Source: Alphaproteobacteria bacterium
GTDB taxonomy: Bacteria > Pseudomonadota > Alphaproteobacteria > Bin65
Direction: 5' to 3'
DNA: 64,000 nucleotides
Assembly (NCBI GenBank): GCA_022819985.1
Contig: JAJEGH010000013.1
Location: forward strand, 124,001-188,000
Positions 35,781 through 46,182 of this stretch are shown piece by piece. The translations under genes were made by a program, and so were the position numbers. The stretch's first letter is position 1. Each line of letters starts with the position of its first letter. The notes beneath the pieces were generated by a model, which was not told where the DNA came from, did not search any database, and saw only the letters and a list, made by a program, of their open reading frames with translations.

Positions 35781-37391
35781 TCAAGTGAGCGGCGGCGCGC
35801 CGCCTTCGGCGGTGCGGCGGGCGACGAAATCGTCCAGTGCCTCGCGGATACCTTCGTCCATCGGCGGCGGCTCGAAGTCCTGCAGCACCCGTTTCCAGAT
35901 CGCGTTGGCCCGCTCCGGCGTCTGGACGGCGCCGTTTTCCGTCCACTGGTTGAAGTTGCTCCAGTCGGACAGAAAGGGCTCGTAGAACGCCGTTTCGTAG
36001 CGTTCCATCGTGTGTTGCGTGCCGAAGAAATGGCCGCCGCTGCCGACATCGCGGATTGCCTCGAAAGCCAGATCCTCTTCGTCCACGCTGACCGGCTGCA
36101 TCAACTCCGCCATCTGCTGCAGCATTTCGATATCGACGATGAACTTCTCCATCGAGCCGGTGAGTCCGCCTTCCATCCAGCCGGCGGCATGGGCGACGAA
36201 GTTCGCGCCGCCGAGCGTTGCGCCCCACAGCGCCATCTGGGTTTCGTAGACCGCCTGGGCGTCGACACAGTTGGCCGTGCACGACCCGGAGGAGCGCCAC
36301 GGCACGCCGACCAGCCGCGCCAGCTGCCCGCTGGCGAAGGCCGCCCGGACATTCTCCGGCGTGCCGAAGGCCGGCGCCCCGCTGCGCATGGCGACGTTGG
36401 AGGTGAAGCAGCCGTAGCAGACCGGCGCGCCGGGGCGGGTCAATTGGCCGATGACCAGCCCGGCGAGAAACTCGGCATGCTGCTGGACCAGCGCACCGGG
36501 GATGGTGACCGGCGCCATCGCGCCGGAGAGGGTGAAGGGCGTCAGAAGGATCGGCTGGCCATACTCGGCGAAGTCCATGATGCCCTGGAGCATCGGCCGG
36601 TCGAGCACCAGCGGCGAGTTCGTGTTGATGACGGTGTAGACATGGGGCGCGGCCCGGAACGCCTCTTCCGAGAGACCGCGGGCGATCCGGACCATTTCCA
36701 TGCCGTCGGCGACCTGGCCCTTGCCGCGGCAGTAGACGAACGGCGGCTTGGTCGAGAGGACGAGCTGCGCGCGCGTGACTTCGAGATGGCGAAACGCGGT
36801 GTCGATATCCTGCGCTTCGACGTTCGGGCCCTGGACATGCATGACATCGTAGTGCTCGCACAGCCGCATGATGTTGCGGCTGTCTTCCATGGTTCCCGGC
36901 CGTTTTCCGCCGTCGAGGTCGGAAATATGCGGCGCACCGCCGACCGCGCACCAGACCACATGCCGTCCGCCCCATACGGTCGAGGTTTCCGGCGTGCCGC
37001 CATGCAGGGTCCATTCGGCCGGCGCCGTCGCGATCGCTTCGGCGACCAGATCGCGGCCGAACCGGCAGTGCCGGGCATCGTCGTCGATCGACACACCGTC
37101 CCGCCCCTCGGTGCGCAGCAGGTCGAGGGCTTCCGGCAGCAAGAGGCGCATGCCGAGCTCTTCCAGCACCTTGAGCGCCATGTCGTGGATGGCCGCGATC
37201 CGGTCGTCGGAATAGACCCGGACCGGTTCGAACGAATTGACCAATCGCCGGTAATCGACCTTGCGGGACGGACGGTCGGCGACGGCAGGGGAGCCGCCGC
37301 CGCTGCGCGCCCGGCGGCGGCGGCGACTCCGCGGCTTCGCGCTCGCAGCAGCTTCCGGCAACCGTTCTGTCGGTAAAGTTCGGTCCGCCAT
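35781..37391 (-). CDS. Trimethylamine methyltransferase (MttB) family protein (second copy)
   Basis: A 536-aa MttB-superfamily protein lacking pyrrolysine. A basic Arg/Ser/Gly-rich N-terminus (R-R-R-R-R-A-R-S-G-G-G) precedes the barrel, which has I-H-D-M-A-L-K-V-L-E-E-L-G-M-R and ends near G-H-F-F-G-T-Q-H-T. It is the promoter-proximal gene of the methylated-amine operon, divergent from the Rieske gene with a 244-bp gap. The ATG at 37391 is chosen because residues further upstream are not family-like. No corrinoid-protein gene is in the window. Confidence 0.85.
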   Translation of the reverse strand: MADRTLPTERLPEAAASAKPRSRRRRRARSGGGSPAVADRPSRKVDYRRLVNSFEPVRVYSDDRIAAIHDMALKVLEELGMRLLLPEALDLLRTEGRDGVSIDDDARHCRFGRDLVAEAIATAPAEWTLHGGTPETSTVWGGRHVVWCAVGGAPHISDLDGGKRPGTMEDSRNIMRLCEHYDVMHVQGPNVEAQDIDTAFRHLEVTRAQLVLSTKPPFVYCRGKGQVADGMEMVRIARGLSEEAFRAAPHVYTVINTNSPLVLDRPMLQGIMDFAEYGQPILLTPFTLSGAMAPVTIPGALVQQHAEFLAGLVIGQLTRPGAPVCYGCFTSNVAMRSGAPAFGTPENVRAAFASGQLARLVGVPWRSSGSCTANCVDAQAVYETQMALWGATLGGANFVAHAAGWMEGGLTGSMEKFIVDIEMLQQMAELMQPVSVDEEDLAFEAIRDVGSGGHFFGTQHTMERYETAFYEPFLSDWSNFNQWTENGAVQTPERANAIWKRVLQDFEPPPMDEGIREALDDFVARRTAEGGAPPLT

Positions 37392-37635
37392 GACCGCCCG
37401 TTGCGTCGCCTCGCCCGCCAATTTTCCGGAGTCGAATCTGCCGGCGTCCGTATACCCAAGGCGGCGGCGACGCAAGGCGGATTTCGGCGGGATCTGCAAA
37501 GCCGGGCGAAAGCGGTTCGGCACGCGCAAGCCGCCGGGAATCGCCGACTCGGCCATTTACCGGTATAGAGGTCCGACCGGCGCGCGATGGCGGTAGTGCA
37601 GCGCGCCGGCGCAGGCGTTGTCCGGAAGGTGAAGC

Positions 37636-38724
37636 ATGGCGAACCGCGCGATCGAACCCCTGTTGGCGAACGCCTGGTATCTGGCGGCCTGGTCCTCCGA
37701 ATTGCCGGCGTTCCAGCCCGGCCGGCAGCCCATCGCCCGCACGATCCTGAACCAGCCGCTGGTCCTGTTCCGCGATTCGGCAGGAACCGCCGCGGCCCTG
37801 GAAGACCGGTGCTGCCACCGGGCGGCGCCCCTTCACCTCGGGCAGGTCGTGACCGAAGGTCTGCAATGCGGCTATCACGGCATGACCTTCGGCGCGGACG
37901 GCGCCTGCACCGTCAATCCGGGCGAAGATACGGCCGGCCACGCGGTCAGGAGCTTTCCGACGGTCGAGCGGCAGCAGATGGTGTGGATCTGGCCGGGCGA
38001 TCCTGCGCGCGCCGATCCGTCGGAGATCGTCGACTATCCGTGGCACGACCTGGCCGACGAATGGCCGTTCCGTTACGAGCGGTTCGATCTGGACTGCAAC
38101 TTTATGCTGGTCATGGACGCCCTGATGGACCAGACCCATCTCGGCTACGTCCACGCCAAGACGATCGGCGGCACGCCGGAATTCCACAACGCCGCCGGGC
38201 AGATCACGACCCGGACGGAGAACGGCGTCAAGATCGTCCGGCATGTGCTCGACCATCCGCCGCCGCCGACCTTCACCAAGGGCATGGCGTTCAAGGGCAA
38301 TATCGACCGGATCGCGGAATTCGACTATGTCGCGCCGGCGTCGGTCCGCCAGTTCACGACCGCCATGGACATCGACCGCGGCGCCGTCGACAACCCGGAC
38401 CAGCCGGGGACCTTCCGCTTCCGCCTGTTCCATCACGCGACGCCGGAAACGGATACGAGCTGCCACTATTTCTGGTCGGTCGCGAACGGCTACCGCCAGG
38501 ACGACCCGCAGGCGGCGCAGGACTTGTACGACGAAATCCATCCGACCTTCCTGGAGGACAAGGTGGTCCTCGAAGCGCAGCAGCGGTCGATCCTGCGCGA
38601 TCCGGACCGTCCGCTCCGCCTGCGCGACCACGACGCCGGCGTTTCCGGCGCGCACCGGGCGCTGGCGGCCTTCGCGCGGCGGGCAAGCGGGAGACGCCCG
38701 GCGCCGGCGGTCGCTGCCGAGTAG
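37636..38724 (+). CDS. Rieske [2Fe-2S] oxygenase alpha subunit, O-demethylase (VanA/DdmC-like) type
   Basis: A 362-aa protein with a Rieske centre C59-x-H61...C78-x-x-H81 and a mononuclear iron site including H168 and H173 (D-Q-T-H-L-G-Y-V-H). The N-terminus N-A-W-Y-L-A-A-W-S and the total length resemble vanillate or dicamba O-demethylases. A separate reductase partner is expected but not visible nearby. It is divergent from the methylated-amine operon, so oxidative demethylation of a related methylated compound is possible (inference). Confidence 0.85.
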   Translation: MANRAIEPLLANAWYLAAWSSELPAFQPGRQPIARTILNQPLVLFRDSAGTAAALEDRCCHRAAPLHLGQVVTEGLQCGYHGMTFGADGACTVNPGEDTAGHAVRSFPTVERQQMVWIWPGDPARADPSEIVDYPWHDLADEWPFRYERFDLDCNFMLVMDALMDQTHLGYVHAKTIGGTPEFHNAAGQITTRTENGVKIVRHVLDHPPPPTFTKGMAFKGNIDRIAEFDYVAPASVRQFTTAMDIDRGAVDNPDQPGTFRFRLFHHATPETDTSCHYFWSVANGYRQDDPQAAQDLYDEIHPTFLEDKVVLEAQQRSILRDPDRPLRLRDHDAGVSGAHRALAAFARRASGRRPAPAVAAE

Positions 38725-38753
38725 CCGCCGCAGACCTTCCCGCAGGCCCGGCG

Positions 38754-38918
38754 TTACGCTCCGGCCCGCCGCGCCGCTTCGTAATAGGACCGTAGAACGG
38801 CATTCATGCGCGCCTGATAGCCCCGGCCCTGCGCCTTGAACCAGGCCACCATATCGGCGTCGAATTTCGCTGTGACCTGGGTCTTGCCGGGCCGGCCCGC
38901 CTTACGGGACGGTCGCAA
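38754..38918 (-). pseudogene. Truncated BrnA-like antitoxin
   Basis: About 54 codons reading G-R-P-G-K-T-Q-V-T-A-K-F-D-A-D-M-V-A-W-F, then G-Y-Q-A-R-M-N-A-V-L-R. This is the C-terminal ribbon-helix-helix part of BrnA/DUF4415-type antitoxins. An in-frame stop lies just upstream and only a TTG could start it, so the N-terminal half seems lost. No BrnT toxin is adjacent. Confidence 0.6.
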
Positions 38919-38936
38919 TCCAGGCCACCGTCGGGA

Positions 38937-39176
38937 TCAGGCAGCACTCAGGTCCAGCGTGCCTGCTGTTTTGCCTGCCAGTTCCAGAACAAATCGTCCG
39001 TCTTCGGTGGCACGCAACTGTTCATTGGCATTCAGCAATTCGATGCCGTACACGCTGCCGTCCGAAGTCATGTCGACAGCCAGTTCGTCGCTCACGCGAA
39101 TCGTCTCCACGCCGGCAATCTCCGGTCGCAGGCGGATATAGGCGATATTGCGTCGGGCGTCGTAGCTGAGCTTCAT
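38937..39176 (-). CDS. DUF2283 family protein, putative antitoxin
   Basis: A 79-aa protein with the DUF2283 pattern: M-K-L-S-Y-D-A-R-R-N-I-A-Y-I-R-L near the start, then D-M-T-S-D-G-S-V-Y-G-I-E-L-L-N-A. It follows the DUF4258 gene by 28 bp. DUF4258 and DUF2283 often occur together and are suspected toxin-antitoxin partners. The gene is complete. Confidence 0.8.
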   Translation of the reverse strand: MKLSYDARRNIAYIRLRPEIAGVETIRVSDELAVDMTSDGSVYGIELLNANEQLRATEDGRFVLELAGKTAGTLDLSAA

Positions 39177-39204
39177 GGCGGCGGTAGCCGGTCAGTTCGG
39201 TTCA

Positions 39205-39462
39205 TCAATAGTACTTTACGATAACGGTGATGACCAGCCACTCATCGTCTTCAAATACAGCGAATGCCTCGATTTGTTTGATTCGATAATGCTTGCCGCC
39301 CTTGATGCCGGCGTACGGAAATTCCTTTCGGAATCCGGTTCTCCCGAATTTTACCGGGAAGCGTTCGCCGGATTCGACCGTCGCCGCGACCTCCTCAAGA
39401 GAAGCACCTCGCTCTGCCATTCTTTCGGCCGCGTGGGGATGAATCTGGACGGCCATCGTCAA
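39205..39462 (-). CDS. DUF4258 family protein, putative toxin
   Basis: An 85-aa protein with H-P-H-A-A-E-R-M-A-E-R-G near the N-terminus and a strand-rich end (Y-R-I-K-Q-I-E-A-F-A-V-F-E-D-D-E-W-L-V-I-T-V), the usual layout of DUF4258 and of RelE/BrnT-fold small proteins. It is upstream of the DUF2283 gene and likely co-transcribed as toxin first, antitoxin second. Confidence 0.78.
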   Translation of the reverse strand: MTMAVQIHPHAAERMAERGASLEEVAATVESGERFPVKFGRTGFRKEFPYAGIKGGKHYRIKQIEAFAVFEDDEWLVITVIVKYY

Positions 39463-39525
39463 TACCCGCCCATCGACAGCCGGTCCGATGCTCTATTCCG
39501 GCGGTATGACGGATCCGAGTCGCCG

Positions 39526-42500
39526 TCACATATTCCGGCGATATTTTCCGCCGACCTCGAACAGGGCCTGAGTGATCTGGCCGAGGGAGCAGACGCGCAC
39601 GGCGTCCATCAGCACGGCGAAGACGTTGTCGTCCCGGCGCACGGCGTCGCGCAGCCGTTCCAGCATGGCCGGCGCCGCGGCTTCATGGGTCTTGTGGAAA
39701 TTCGACAGCGCGTCGAGCGCGCCCCGCTTCTCCTCTTCGGTGCCGCGCATCAGCTCGAGGGTCGTCTCCTCCCACTCCTCCGCGTTCGGGTTGCGGAAGG
39801 TGTTGACGCCGACGATCGGCAGGTCGCCGTCGTGCTTCAGGGTCTCGTAGTAGAGGCTTTCCTCCTGAATCAGGCCGCGCTGATAACCCAGCTCCATCGC
39901 GCCGAGCACGCCGCCGCGCTCGCCGATGCGGTCGAACTCGGCGAGCACCGCCTCCTCGACCAGGTCGGTCAATTCGTCGACGATGAAGCTGCCCTGGTTC
40001 GGGTTCTCGTTCTTCGCCAGCCCCCACTCCTTGTTGATGATGAGCTGGATCGCCATGGCGCGGCGCACGCTTTCCTCGGTCGGCGTGGTGATCGCCTCGT
40101 CGTAGGCGTTGGTGTGCAGGCTGTTGGTGTTGTCGTAGGTCGAGATCAGGGCCTGCAGCGTCGTGCGGATATCGTTGAAGCTGTATTCCTGGGCGTGCAG
40201 CGAACGGCCCGAGGTCTGACTGTGGAACTTGAGCTTCTGGCTGCGCTCGCTCGCACCGTACTTCTCGCGCATCACGGTCGCCCAGATGCGCCGCGCCACC
40301 CGGCCGATCACGCTGTATTCCGGGTCCATGCCATAGGAGAAGAAGAAACTCAGGTTCGGCGCGAAATCGTCGATGTTCATGCCGCGCGCGAGGTAGCTCT
40401 CGACATAGGTGAAGCCGTTCGAAAGCGTCAGCGCAAGCTGGGTGATCGGGTTCGCCCCGGCCTCGGCGATGTGGTAGCCGCTGATCGAGACCGAGTAGAA
40501 ATTCTGCACGTCGTGCTGGACGAAATACTGCGCGATGTCGCCCATCACCTTGAGGCTGAACTCGGTCGAGAACAGGCAGGTGTTCTGGCCCTGGTCCTCT
40601 TTCAGAATATCGGCCTGAACGGTGCCGCGTACGGTCGAAAGGGTCCAGGCGCGAATCTTGGCGATTTCCTCGTCGGTCGGCGCGCGGCCGTTGTCGGCGC
40701 GGAATTTCCCGACCTGCTGGTCGATGGCGGTGTTCAGGAACATCGCCAAGATGGTCGGCGCCGGGCCGTTGATCGTCATGGAGACCGAGGTCGCCGGCGC
40801 GCACAGGTCGAAGCCGCTGTACAGGACCTTCATGTCCTCCAGCGTCGAGATCGAAACGCCCGAGGTGCCGACCTTGCCGTAGATGTCCGGCCGCAGCGCC
40901 GGGTCCTGGCCGTACAGGGTCACGCTGTCGAAGGCGGTGGACAGGCGCTTGGCCTCGGAATTCTCGGAGAGATAGTGGAAGCGGCGGTTGGTGCGCGCGG
41001 CGTCGCCCTCGCCGGCGAACATGCGCGTCGGGTCCTCCCCCTCGCGCTTGAAGGCGAACACGCCGGCGGTATAGGGGTAGCTGCCCGGCACATTCTCGCG
41101 CAGCAGCCAGCGCAGAATTTCACCCTCATCCTGCCATTTCGGCAACGCGACCCGCGGTACCGGCGTACCGCTCAGGCTCTTGTTCCTCAGGCTGTAGGAC
41201 AGTTCCCGGCCGCGAATCTTCACCCTGTATTCGTCGCCGGCATAGTCGGCCTGCACCTGCGGCCAGATTTCGATCAGCTTGCGGGCGCGCGGGTCGAGCG
41301 CCCCTTCCTTTTCGGCGATCAGCGCGTTCAGCGCTTTCGGGCTGCCCTTTTTGCCCAGCATGTCCCGCGTGGCGGTCAGCTGCTGGCGTTCGCGCGCGAT
41401 TTGCGCCTGCTCTCCGGCCCATCGGTGATACCCCCGCACGGTCGACGCGATTTCAGACAGGTAGCGCGTCCGGTCGGGCGGGATGATGGCGCGGTTGTCG
41501 GAGGAATGGCGGCCATCCGTCGCCGGCCATTTGCTGTCGCCCGCCTCAAGTCCCTTTTCGCGCAGGCTCGATAGCAGGCCGAGATAGAGCGCCGTCACGC
41601 CGTCGTCGTTGAAGCGGCTGGCGATGGTGCCGTAGACCGGCATTTCCTCCGGCCGCGCGCCGAAGGCCTCGCGGTTGCGCAGGACCTGCTTGGCGACGTC
41701 GCGCAGCGCGTCCTTGCCGCCCTTGCGGTCGAACTTGTTGATCGCGACGAAGTCGGCATAGTCCAGCATGTCGATCTTCTCGAGCTGGCTGGCCGCGCCG
41801 AACTCCGGCGTCATCACATACAGGGAGAGGTCGACATAGGGCACGATGCCGGCGTCGCCCTGGCCGATGCCGGGCGTCTCGACGATTACCAGGTCGAAGC
41901 CGGCGGCCTTGCAGACCTCGATGGCCCGCGGCGTGACCGGCGGCACCTCGCCCTCCGCGCCGCGGGTAGCGATGGAGCGCATGTAGACGCCGCCGCTGTC
42001 GATGGCATTCATGCGGATGCGGTCGCCGAGCAACGCGCCGCCGGTGCGCCGGCGGGTCGGGTCGATGGCGATCAGCGCAATGCGCAGGTCCGGCTGGTCC
42101 TGCCGGAAGCGCTGGATGATCTCATCGGTCAGCGAGCTCTTGCCCGCGCCGCCGGTGCCGGTGATGCCGAGGACCGGCGTGTCGATCTTCGCCGCCCGCC
42201 CTGCAATCTCGGCGGCCATCGACTGCGGCAGCGTCCCGCTCTCCAGGCAGGAGATCAGGCGGGCGATCACGCCGGTATGGGCGGCGTCCAGCGCGTTCAG
42301 ATTGGGCGGCGGCGCGGCGGCGAGGTCGATGTCAGCGGTCGCCAGCATGTCGGCGATCATGCCCGGCAGCCCCAGCTTCTGGCCGTCGTAGGGGCTGTAG
42401 ATGCGGGCGACGCCGTGATCGTGCAGCTCGCGGATTTCCTCGGGCACGATGGTGCCGCCGCCGCCGCCGAACACCTTGATATGGCCGGCGCGCAGCGCGT

Positions 42501-42789
42501 TCAGCCGGTCGACCATGTATTTGAAGAACTCGACATGGCCGCCCTGGTAGGACGACACGGCGATGCCGTGGGCATCTTCCTCGATCGCCGCCTTGACGAT
42601 TTCGTCGACCGAGCGGTTGTGGCCGAGATGGACGACCTCCGCCCCCTGCGCCTGCAGGATGCGCCGCATGATGTTGATCGACGCGTCGTGCCCGTCGAAC
42701 AGCGAGGCCGCCGTGACGAAGCGAACGGGATTTTTCAGGGCGGAACCCCGATCGGCGGCGGCGAGCGCCTGGCGACTGTCATCCGGCAT
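39526..42789 (-). CDS. icmF: Fused isobutyryl-CoA mutase (IcmF-type adenosylcobalamin acyl-CoA mutase with G-protein chaperone)
   Basis: A 1,087-aa protein, the normal IcmF size. In order: a B12-binding domain (residues about 20-155) with D31-G-H-D, a MeaB-like GTPase domain with P-loop [12 protein letters not shown] (207-218) and N-K-F-D, a linker, and the large mutase barrel (about 540-1087) with [12 protein letters not shown] and Q-T-S-G-R-S. It interconverts isobutyryl-CoA and n-butyryl-CoA; some members act on isovaleryl/pivalyl-CoA. The ATG at 42789 is chosen because the longer frame upstream overlaps the divergent GST gene and is not IcmF. Confidence 0.93.
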   Translation of the reverse strand: MPDDSRQALAAADRGSALKNPVRFVTAASLFDGHDASINIMRRILQAQGAEVVHLGHNRSVDEIVKAAIEEDAHGIAVSSYQGGHVEFFKYMVDRLNALRAGHIKVFGGGGGTIVPEEIRELHDHGVARIYSPYDGQKLGLPGMIADMLATADIDLAAAPPPNLNALDAAHTGVIARLISCLESGTLPQSMAAEIAGRAAKIDTPVLGITGTGGAGKSSLTDEIIQRFRQDQPDLRIALIAIDPTRRRTGGALLGDRIRMNAIDSGGVYMRSIATRGAEGEVPPVTPRAIEVCKAAGFDLVIVETPGIGQGDAGIVPYVDLSLYVMTPEFGAASQLEKIDMLDYADFVAINKFDRKGGKDALRDVAKQVLRNREAFGARPEEMPVYGTIASRFNDDGVTALYLGLLSSLREKGLEAGDSKWPATDGRHSSDNRAIIPPDRTRYLSEIASTVRGYHRWAGEQAQIARERQQLTATRDMLGKKGSPKALNALIAEKEGALDPRARKLIEIWPQVQADYAGDEYRVKIRGRELSYSLRNKSLSGTPVPRVALPKWQDEGEILRWLLRENVPGSYPYTAGVFAFKREGEDPTRMFAGEGDAARTNRRFHYLSENSEAKRLSTAFDSVTLYGQDPALRPDIYGKVGTSGVSISTLEDMKVLYSGFDLCAPATSVSMTINGPAPTILAMFLNTAIDQQVGKFRADNGRAPTDEEIAKIRAWTLSTVRGTVQADILKEDQGQNTCLFSTEFSLKVMGDIAQYFVQHDVQNFYSVSISGYHIAEAGANPITQLALTLSNGFTYVESYLARGMNIDDFAPNLSFFFSYGMDPEYSVIGRVARRIWATVMREKYGASERSQKLKFHSQTSGRSLHAQEYSFNDIRTTLQALISTYDNTNSLHTNAYDEAITTPTEESVRRAMAIQLIINKEWGLAKNENPNQGSFIVDELTDLVEEAVLAEFDRIGERGGVLGAMELGYQRGLIQEESLYYETLKHDGDLPIVGVNTFRNPNAEEWEETTLELMRGTEEEKRGALDALSNFHKTHEAAAPAMLERLRDAVRRDDNVFAVLMDAVRVCSLGQITQALFEVGGKYRRNM

Positions 42790-43008
42790 GCGAAACGGCC
42801 TCCTCCGGGACGAAATCCCGGCGCGGCGCGCAAACGGGCGCAGCCGCTCCGTGGTCGAATTTAAGACAGTGCGGGCAACAGGGATAGGGGCGGCGTGGCG
42901 CGGACCTGCCCGGCCGCGGGCACAACTGCGCGGCATCCTTCGCTCTGGACAGTGCCCGGCCTCCCCGTCATTGAAGGCGCACCCATCGCCACAGCCGGAA
43001 ATCATCCC

Positions 43009-43905
43009 ATGCCCGCAGACGCTCCCGCCGAATACACCCCGCCGAAAATCTGGACCTGGGACAAGCCCAGCGGCGGCCGTTTCGACAATATCAACCGGCC
43101 GATCGCCGGCGCGACCCACGAAAAGGAATTGCCGGTCGGCAAGCATCCGCTCCAGCTCTACTCGCTGGGCACGCCCAACGGCGTGAAGGTCACGGTGATG
43201 CTGGAGGAATTGCTGGCCGCCGGCCACGGCGGTGCGGAATACGATGCCTGGCTCATCAAAATTCACGAAGGCGAACAGTTCGGCACCGGCTTCGTCGGGG
43301 CCAATCCGAATTCCAAGATTCCGGCGCTGGTCGACAACGATCCGGAACCGGAGGGCTCGCCGCCGCGCCGGGTGTTCGAGAGCGGCTCGATCCTGCTCTA
43401 CCTCTCCGGGAAGTTCGATGCCTTCCTGCCCGAGGACCGGGCCAAACGCACCGAGGCGCTGAACTGGCTGTTCTGGCAGATGGGCAGCGCGCCCTATCTC
43501 GGCGGCGGCTTCGGCCATTTCTTTGCCTACGCGCCGGTCAAGATCGAATACGCCATCGACCGCTTCGCCATGGAGGTCAAGCGCCAGCTCGACGTGCTGG
43601 ACCGGCACCTGGCGGACAGCGAATACATGGCCGGCGACGAATACAGCATCGCCGATATGGCGATCTGGCCGTGGTACGGCGCGCTGTCCAAGGGCAAGGC
43701 CTACGATTCGGGCGAATTTCTTCAGGTGCACGAATACGAGCACGTCAACCGCTGGGCCGACCTGATCGCCGCGCGCCCGGCGGTCAAGCGCGGCCGGATG
43801 GTCAACCGCACCTCCGGCGACCCGGCGAGCCAGCTTCACGAGCGCCACGACGCCGGCGATTTCGAGACGAAAACACAGGACAAGATCGAAGCGGCGGCGG
43901 CCTGA
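43009..43905 (+). CDS. yghU: Glutathione S-transferase, YghU-like disulfide reductase
   Basis: A 298-aa cytosolic protein with the Nu-class (YghU/YfcG) pattern: [21 protein letters not shown] near 45-65, N-P-N-S-K-I-P-A-L near 95, [10 protein letters not shown] near 120, and a C-terminal helical domain with [11 protein letters not shown]. YghU proteins bind two glutathiones and reduce disulfides. The ATG at 43009 gives the usual N-terminal length. Divergent from icmF. Confidence 0.9.
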   Translation: MPADAPAEYTPPKIWTWDKPSGGRFDNINRPIAGATHEKELPVGKHPLQLYSLGTPNGVKVTVMLEELLAAGHGGAEYDAWLIKIHEGEQFGTGFVGANPNSKIPALVDNDPEPEGSPPRRVFESGSILLYLSGKFDAFLPEDRAKRTEALNWLFWQMGSAPYLGGGFGHFFAYAPVKIEYAIDRFAMEVKRQLDVLDRHLADSEYMAGDEYSIADMAIWPWYGALSKGKAYDSGEFLQVHEYEHVNRWADLIAARPAVKRGRMVNRTSGDPASQLHERHDAGDFETKTQDKIEAAAA

Positions 43906-43923
43906 AGCTTCGGCTGCCGCCGT

Positions 43924-45780
43924 TCAATCGCCCAGCCTGAAGACCTCGACCTCGCCGGAGCGCCCCTTGACCGGGTGTTTTCCGGCCGGCACCGGCCGGA
44001 ATTCCGGGCCCAGTTTCGCGATCGTGGCGCCGCTCACCAGGATCGCCGCCTCGCTGCCTTCGGGATACAGCGTCTTGCCAAGCTGTTCGAGGCGCTGGCC
44101 GACATTCACGGCGTCGCCGATGATCGTGTAGTTGATGCGGCCGGGCGCACCGATGTTGCCGACCGTCGCGCTGCCGGAATGGATACCGATGCGGACGCCG
44201 AGCGGCGCCTCGCCCGCAGACCGGCGCCGGACATTCTCCGCCCGGATGCCGTCGGCGATCGCCAGGGCGGCGCGGCAGGCCCGTTCGGCGGCGTCCGGCT
44301 GGGCGTCCGGCGCGCCCCAGAAGGCCATCACCGAATCGCCGATGAACTTGTCGACCGTGCCGTCCTCGGCCTCGATGCAGCCGGCGACGATCTCGAAATG
44401 GCGATTGACCAGGGCCGCGACGTCCGGAGCCGACAGGCTTTCGGCGACCGACGAAAATCCGGCAATGTCGGTGAACATGACGGTGATTTCGCGCGCCGAG
44501 GATATCGTATCGTCGATATCCCCGCGCTTGACGAGCCGCTCCACGACCTTCCGGGGAATGTAGAGTTCGAACCAGCGCAGGGCGCGCAGCATGGCGTTGA
44601 AGGATTTGGCCTGCTGGTCCAGTTCGCGGAACACGCTGCCCGGAAGATCGCCGATCTCGCCGATATTGAGATCGCGGACCTGCCCCGCCGCCGCCGAGAA
44701 GCGCACAATGGGGCGGGCGATGCGCCGGCCGAGCAGCACGGCGGCGCCGATCGCCAGCACCAGGGCGACGGTGCCGACAACGATGGCAACGATCATCCGG
44801 CGTATCGCGGTGGCGACATCGTCAACGTGGAAATAGGCGCCGACGATCAGCGGCTTCGGCCCGTATCCGTGCAGGCGCCGGAACCAGAACACATACTCCT
44901 CTCCGCCGATCTCGACGCCGTGACCGTTGGTTCCCTGTGCGAGTTCGATCACAAGGTCGAAGCGGCCCTCCTGTTGCCAGATCGCCGCCAGAACGGGATC
45001 GCGGAAGCCGTCCAGACCGGGCAGCGGGTTGGCGACCGAACGACCCGGATAGCCGCGTGCCATCACCTGGTGCGCCAGCACGCGGTCGCGGCCGTACAGG
45101 ATGAACCGGGTGCCCGGATCTGCCTTGCCGACCTTGCGCACAAAGGCCGACAGCTCGCGGATCGAGACGATCGCGACCACAGCCCCGATCGGTCTGCCGT
45201 TCCGCCGCACGGGATGCACCAGATTGAAAAAGGTCTTCCGATGCTCATCGCGCCAGACCGGCGCCGCCCATTGCGGATCCTCGGCCAGCATCGGGCGGTG
45301 TCCGCGGATCTGCGCATCGCGCGACAGGTCAGCCTCGTAGACCTCGATATTGTCGCCGTCGCGCCGCGCGGCGGTCAACGCGACCAGCCTCTCGTCGAAA
45401 TAGGACACGGCCTCGATCTGCCGGACGCCCGCCAGCGCCCCGGTCAGCAGGCGGCCGAACGCGGCGCGATCCCCGGGATCGATTTCGCCCTTTTCGATCC
45501 GCCTGGCGATGAAACGCGCCTGGTCTTCGGCCGGGACCAGATGCTGTTCGACCCGGTCCGCCATATTGGCAATGCCCTGGTTGGCGTTCTGGCCCATCAG
45601 CGCCAGGGTGTTTTTGCCGGCGAGCCAGACGCCGACGCCGAGCACGCTGCCGACCGACACCAGAACGAGCAGCGATATCGCCGTCGCCAGCGTGATCGTG
45701 ATCGAGAACCGCCCGTTCCAGCGCTCCGAAGGATGCGCTTCGGGCGGAGGCGCTTCGGGTTTGCCGGAATCGAGGGACAT
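43924..45780 (-). CDS. Membrane-bound class III adenylate/guanylate cyclase with periplasmic sensor
   Basis: A 618-aa protein: a short cytoplasmic N-terminus, a membrane helix (about 30-55), a periplasmic Cache-like sensor (about 60-290), a second helix (V-A-I-V-V-G-T-V-A-L-V-L-A), a HAMP linker, and a C-terminal cyclase domain. The cyclase has V-M-F-T-D-I-A-G-F (metal-binding Asp), F-I-G-D-S-V-M-A-F-W-G-A-P and R-I-G-I-H-S-G. It makes a cyclic nucleotide in response to an extracellular signal. The ATG at 45780 is the first start giving a sensible N-terminus. Convergent with the GST gene, 18 bp apart. Confidence 0.88.
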   Translation of the reverse strand: MSLDSGKPEAPPPEAHPSERWNGRFSITITLATAISLLVLVSVGSVLGVGVWLAGKNTLALMGQNANQGIANMADRVEQHLVPAEDQARFIARRIEKGEIDPGDRAAFGRLLTGALAGVRQIEAVSYFDERLVALTAARRDGDNIEVYEADLSRDAQIRGHRPMLAEDPQWAAPVWRDEHRKTFFNLVHPVRRNGRPIGAVVAIVSIRELSAFVRKVGKADPGTRFILYGRDRVLAHQVMARGYPGRSVANPLPGLDGFRDPVLAAIWQQEGRFDLVIELAQGTNGHGVEIGGEEYVFWFRRLHGYGPKPLIVGAYFHVDDVATAIRRMIVAIVVGTVALVLAIGAAVLLGRRIARPIVRFSAAAGQVRDLNIGEIGDLPGSVFRELDQQAKSFNAMLRALRWFELYIPRKVVERLVKRGDIDDTISSAREITVMFTDIAGFSSVAESLSAPDVAALVNRHFEIVAGCIEAEDGTVDKFIGDSVMAFWGAPDAQPDAAERACRAALAIADGIRAENVRRRSAGEAPLGVRIGIHSGSATVGNIGAPGRINYTIIGDAVNVGQRLEQLGKTLYPEGSEAAILVSGATIAKLGPEFRPVPAGKHPVKGRSGEVEVFRLGD

Positions 45781-45929
45781 GACGGGAACGGTATCCAAAC
45801 TCGGGCCGCGGGGCCGGCACGGGCTGCGCCGGCATTCTGTTCCAACCCCTGAACGTCCGGATGGCCCGAAACCGGCGCTGCGAGACACCGCCCGTCCGGT
45901 CGTTGCCGGCCATGCTTCGGAAAAGGGAT

Positions 45930-46006
45930 TGGTGACCCCAACGGGATTCGAACCCGTGTTTTCACCTTGAAAGGGTGACGTCCTGACCTGGCTAGACGAT
46001 GGGGTC
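45930..46006 (-). tRNA. tRNA-Glu (anticodon TTC)
   Basis: Minus-strand cloverleaf: acceptor GACCCCA/TGGGGTC, anticodon loop CTTTCAA with TTC (complement at 45969-45971), T-arm GGGTTCGAATCCC, discriminator A and an encoded CCA (45932-45930). Confidence 0.96.
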
Positions 46007-46182
46007 GCCGGGGCGGCCGGGCGCGCGCCTCACCTATGGGCGCCGGCCCGGAAAATCAAGCGACGACGCGGGGGCGGCCCCGGCCTCGCGACATTTTGCT
46101 GACACCGGCACGCGCCGGAGCCGGGCTAAACCCGGCGCGACTGGCCCGGACCCGCCGACACTGCCGAAAGACCGAACGCGCC

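Noticed and set aside
31569-37376. 1,935-aa plus-strand open frame
   Set aside because: Antisense to four well-supported flavoprotein and methyltransferase genes. Such long antisense frames are expected at this GC content.
37392-37635. Riboswitch or B12 element before the methylated-amine operon
   Set aside because: No recognisable conserved box or cloverleaf-like structure could be read in the 244-bp gap.
42790-43848. Upstream extension of icmF
   Set aside because: The extra residues overlap the divergent GST gene and do not resemble IcmF; the family start fits the ATG at 42789.
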